DNA of 23,161 nt from Modestobacter sp. Lineage in GTDB: Bacteria > Actinomycetota > Actinomycetes > Mycobacteriales > Geodermatophilaceae. The stretch lies in the NCBI GenBank assembly GCA_025965635.1, contig JAOPWO010000026.1, positions 1 through 23,161 on the forward strand. The letters are read 5' to 3'. The notes beneath the pieces were generated by a model. The model was not told where the DNA came from. It searched no databases and was given only the letters and a program-made list of their open reading frames with translations. The number at the start of each line of letters is the position of its first letter. Within the stretch, counting starts at the first letter, position 1. Of the stretch, positions 20,828 to 23,161 are shown in pieces. Made by a program: the position numbers and the translations under genes.

Positions 20828-22108
20828 TCAGACGGTGCCGCGGACGTAGGGGATGGTCTGCGGGCCTTCGGGGAGCACGCACACCCGGGCGCCGGGGCCG
20901 GCCTTCCCCACCGCCTCGGCGACGGTGGCCGCGATGTCGTCGGTCTGCGACAGGTGCGCCTCGGCCAGCTGGTCGTCCGACAGGTACGAGGTGTGCATGA
21001 CGACGCGGTGCGCGGACTGGATGCGGGCCTGGATCTGCACCTGCCACTGGTCGGGCACGGTGACCTCGCGGGCGCCGATCAGTTCCAGCAGCGCCTCCGG
21101 TGACGCGGCGGAGGTGAGCACCTCGCGGTAGGAGCCGTGGTCGGGGAACCCGTCGACGCACTCCGCGGCGCAGACGATCAGCCCGTCAGGCTTGGTGACC
21201 TGCGCGGCGGCGGACATGCCCTTCACCGACTGGTAGAGGTTCTGGTCCAGCGGGTAGCCCGAGCCGGTCGTGACGACGACGTCGAAGGGCGCGTCCACCG
21301 GCGCCATCGCGACCTCGCGCGCCTGCTCGATGGCCACCGCGTGCATGTCGAGGATGTCCCCGCCGAACGCGCTGATCACCTGCTGCTCGGTGTTCAGGAT
21401 GACGTCGAAGGCGAAGGTGACGTTGCCGGCGCCGGCGGTGATCGCCCGGACGTCGTCGTGCACCGGGTTGCCCTGGGTGATCCCCCAGGTGGCCCGCGGA
21501 TCGCCGATCCGCTTGGCGTCGTGCAGCACCAGCACGGTGTCGAGCGCGGCGAGGCCCGGGGCGACCATCTTGGGCCCGCCGGAGAACCCGGCGAAGAAGT
21601 GCGGTTCGACGAACCCGGTGGTGATCCGGACGTCGGCGTCCACCCACTGCTCGTTCAGCCACACGGGCACGCCGTTCCCGTAGGTGCCGACGAACCGGTG
21701 GGTGTCGCCGGCCCGCGCGTCGTGGTTGACGATCCGGACCGAGTCGACGACGGCGTCGCCGAACATGGCCCGCAGCTCGGCCTGCGTGTTCGCCCGGTGG
21801 GTGCCGGTGGCCACCAGCACCACCACGTCGTCGAGGTCGACGATGCCGTCGAGCTCCTCGAGCACCGCCGGGATCATCAGGTGCCGGGGCTGCGCGCGGG
21901 TCACGTCGCAGGCCGAGATCGCCACCGTCTGTCCCCGCTGCACCCGCTCGCGCAGCGGCGGCCCGGCGACCGGCTCCCGCAGCGCACGGCGCAGCTCGGC
22001 CGGGACGTCGACCGCCGCGGCGTGCGGGACCGGGGTGATGACGGCGGTGTCGTCGGGGAGCTCGACGCTCAGCCCGTCACGGCCGTAGGCCAGGGTCACC
22101 TGCTGCAT
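20828..22108 (-). CDS. larA: LarA-family nickel-dependent 2-hydroxyacid racemase
   Basis: The product is a 426-aa protein of LarA (DUF2088) length and layout. The active-site residues known from Lactobacillus LarA fall at a constant offset of four: Arg71 (CDVTRAQP), His104 (ATGTHR), His170 (EPHFFAG), Lys180 (FSGGPK) and His196. A late lysine is at about K296 (SVKGMS). Lys180 would carry the covalent nickel-pincer nucleotide. The enzyme would racemise or epimerise a 2-hydroxy acid. The cofactor genes larB, larC and larE are not in the window. The ATG at 22108 has GGAG 6 nt upstream; a GTG at 22156 is an alternative with a poor ribosome site. Genes upstream in the same direction are an SDR and an FAH-family enzyme, so sugar-acid or hydroxy-acid catabolism is likelier than lactate alone. 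Confidence 0.87.
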   Translation of the reverse strand: MQQVTLAYGRDGLSVELPDDTAVITPVPHAAAVDVPAELRRALREPVAGPPLRERVQRGQTVAISACDVTRAQPRHLMIPAVLEELDGIVDLDDVVVLVATGTHRANTQAELRAMFGDAVVDSVRIVNHDARAGDTHRFVGTYGNGVPVWLNEQWVDADVRITTGFVEPHFFAGFSGGPKMVAPGLAALDTVLVLHDAKRIGDPRATWGITQGNPVHDDVRAITAGAGNVTFAFDVILNTEQQVISAFGGDILDMHAVAIEQAREVAMAPVDAPFDVVVTTGSGYPLDQNLYQSVKGMSAAAQVTKPDGLIVCAAECVDGFPDHGSYREVLTSAASPEALLELIGAREVTVPDQWQVQIQARIQSAHRVVMHTSYLSDDQLAEAHLSQTDDIAATVAEAVGKAGPGARVCVLPEGPQTIPYVRGTV

Positions 22109-22171
22109 GCCGGTCTCCGCGGTGCTGGTGGGGGTGGTCCGGACGTCGTCGTCCACCCTGGACGGTAGTGC

Positions 22172-23035
22172 TCAGCCGGGCAGCGCGCCCACGACCGGAG
22201 TCGCGCGGACCGCGGGCAGCGGGCGCATCGCGGTCGCTCCCCCGTCGACGGTGAACGTCGCGCCGGTGACGTAGCTGGACGCCGGGGAGGCGAGGAACAG
22301 GGCCAGGCCCTGCACCTCCGACGGGTCGCCGATCCGGCCGAGCACGGTGGCCGAGGCGAAGGCCTCGGCCACCTCGGGCTCGCGGATCCGGCCGCCGGCG
22401 ATGTTGGTCCGGATCGACCCGGGCGCGATCGCGTTGACCAGGACGCCGCGCCGGCCCAGGTCGGCCGAGGCCTGGTGGACCAGGGCCACGACACCGGCCT
22501 TCGCGGCGGCGTAGGCGTAGCCGACCATCGGGTCACCGGCCAGCCCGGCGATCGAGGAGGTCACCACGACCCGGCCGCCGTCGGACACGTGCCGGGCGGC
22601 CGCCTGCAGGGTGGCGAAGACGCCGCCGAGGTTGACCTGGATCACCCGGTCCCAGCGGGCCTGGTCGACCGCGGTGAGCTGCCCGTCCGGGGTGGTCGGG
22701 CCGGGGCCGGCGGACATGCCGGCGTTGGCGAAGACGACGTCCAGCGAGCCGTGCACCTCCGCCGCCTCGCGCAGCACGGTGTCGACGGCGACCGGATCGG
22801 CCACGTCGACGACGGCGCTGCGGACGTCAGCGCCCTGCCCCGCGAGGCGCACCGCCTCCCGGGCGACCCCGTCGGCGTCGGCGTCGGCCAGGGTGACCCG
22901 GGCCCCGCAGGAGGCCAGCACCTCGGCGATGGCCAGACCGATCCCGCTGGCCGCCCCGGTGACGACAGCGCCCAGCCCGCGGACGTCGAAGAGCCGGTCC
23001 AGGACGGCCGCGCGGTCTTCCGCTCCCGCGGTCAC
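22172..23035 (-). CDS. Short-chain dehydrogenase (hydroxyacid/sugar-acid operon)
   Basis: The product is a 287-aa classical SDR. The cofactor loop TGAASGIG is at residues 26-33, an aspartate closes the second strand (LADADADG, favouring NAD), NAG is at 104-106, the catalytic Ser160 is in VVTSSIAG, and Tyr175/Lys179 are in YAAAK. The C-terminal SYVTGATFTVDGG motif is typical. The GTG start directly follows the TGA of the FAH-family gene, and its stop is 63 bp before the LarA start, so the three are probably co-transcribed. An extra C-terminal tail of about 20 Ala/Pro/Val residues follows the last family motif. The likely role is oxidation of a hydroxyl next to the centre handled by the racemase; this is inferred from neighbours. 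Confidence 0.93.
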   Translation of the reverse strand: MTAGAEDRAAVLDRLFDVRGLGAVVTGAASGIGLAIAEVLASCGARVTLADADADGVAREAVRLAGQGADVRSAVVDVADPVAVDTVLREAAEVHGSLDVVFANAGMSAGPGPTTPDGQLTAVDQARWDRVIQVNLGGVFATLQAAARHVSDGGRVVVTSSIAGLAGDPMVGYAYAAAKAGVVALVHQASADLGRRGVLVNAIAPGSIRTNIAGGRIREPEVAEAFASATVLGRIGDPSEVQGLALFLASPASSYVTGATFTVDGGATAMRPLPAVRATPVVGALPG

Positions 23036-23161
23036 TCAGCGCACCGAGACGGTCATGGAGCCGATCCGGCTGATCCTCATGTCCAGGGTCTCCCCCGCGG
23101 TGATCGGCCCGACCCCGGGAGGAGCACCGGTGAACACCACGTCGCCGGGGTTCAACGTCAT
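23036..23161 (-). CDS. Fumarylacetoacetate-hydrolase-family protein, C-terminal part
   Basis: Only the last 41 codons are in the window; the 5' end lies beyond 23161. The visible LNPGDVVFTGAPPGVGPITA followed by an IGSMTVSVR ending matches the C-terminus of FAH-fold enzymes. It aligns with the end of the fumarylpyruvate hydrolase at 10725 (LNPGDVLALGTPGGVG), a useful internal control. In sugar-acid pathways such enzymes cleave or dehydrate 2-keto-3-deoxy acids. The gene's TGA abuts the SDR's GTG start. Confidence 0.85.
   Translation of the reverse strand: MTLNPGDVVFTGAPPGVGPITAGETLDMRISRIGSMTVSVR

Noticed and set aside
20259..20849. Candidate genes on both strands in the 659-bp gap
   Set aside because: Neither frame has a ribosome site, recognisable motif or normal composition, and the plus-strand one runs into the antisense of the LarA gene.
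1..23161. CRISPR arrays, tRNA/rRNA genes, insertion sequences
   Set aside because: I saw no regularly spaced repeats, no cloverleaf-like segment with a CCA-type end, and no transposase or terminal inverted repeats.

Overview
The window is uniformly very GC-rich, uses GTG starts freely, has many overlapping stop/start junctions, and carries actinobacterial families: a mycothiol-type maleylpyruvate isomerase, a DGPF/ECF42-type sigma remnant, an LppU-like anchored protein and a UBP zinc-finger protein. This points to a high-GC actinobacterium. Geodermatophilaceae (Blastococcus/Modestobacter/Geodermatophilus) is my guess, not a demonstrated assignment. I see no rRNA, tRNA, CRISPR array, transposase or phage gene.

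Layout. (1) 1-5.0 kb: a thiolase and a small membrane-anchored LppU-like protein on the minus strand, a divergent IclR regulator, a convergent short-chain dehydrogenase, a 78-aa cysteine/histidine protein and an MFS exporter. (2) 5.0-12.7 kb: an aromatic-acid catabolic island. A second IclR regulator (minus) diverges from a MatC-type dicarboxylate carrier and a 4,5-dihydroxyphthalate decarboxylase-like protein (plus). Converging on them is a four-gene minus-strand operon with overlapping junctions: gentisate 1,2-dioxygenase, fumarylpyruvate hydrolase, mycothiol-dependent maleylpyruvate isomerase and 3-hydroxybenzoate 6-hydroxylase. Together these would convert 3-hydroxybenzoate to fumarate and pyruvate. 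The carrier and decarboxylase suggest the starting compound is a hydroxyphthalate-like diacid. Between the converging units lie a strong terminator hairpin and a chimeric pseudogene made from the start of a DGPF/YCII gene and the end of an ECF sigma-factor gene.

(3) 12.8-20.2 kb: a small UBP zinc-finger gene, then a six-gene minus-strand cassette read from 20.2 down to 13.2 kb: zinc-ribbon/TPR protein (apparently starting at ATT), two-TM protein, HerA/VirB4-like ATPase, acidic protein with a C-terminal ParB-like GRHR domain, SPFH (YdjI/virion-core-like) protein with two zinc ribbons, and a four-TM protein. This is the best candidate for an undescribed system. It looks like a membrane-platform stress or conflict module driven by an ATPase. 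A perfect 13-bp hairpin divides it into two transcriptional blocks.

(4) 20.2-20.8 kb: a 659-bp AT-richer gap with a repeated 8-bp word. (5) 20.8-23.2 kb: a minus-strand operon with the end of a fumarylacetoacetate-hydrolase-family gene, an SDR dehydrogenase and a LarA-family nickel-dependent racemase that retains the main catalytic residues. This probably handles a 2-hydroxy acid or sugar acid.
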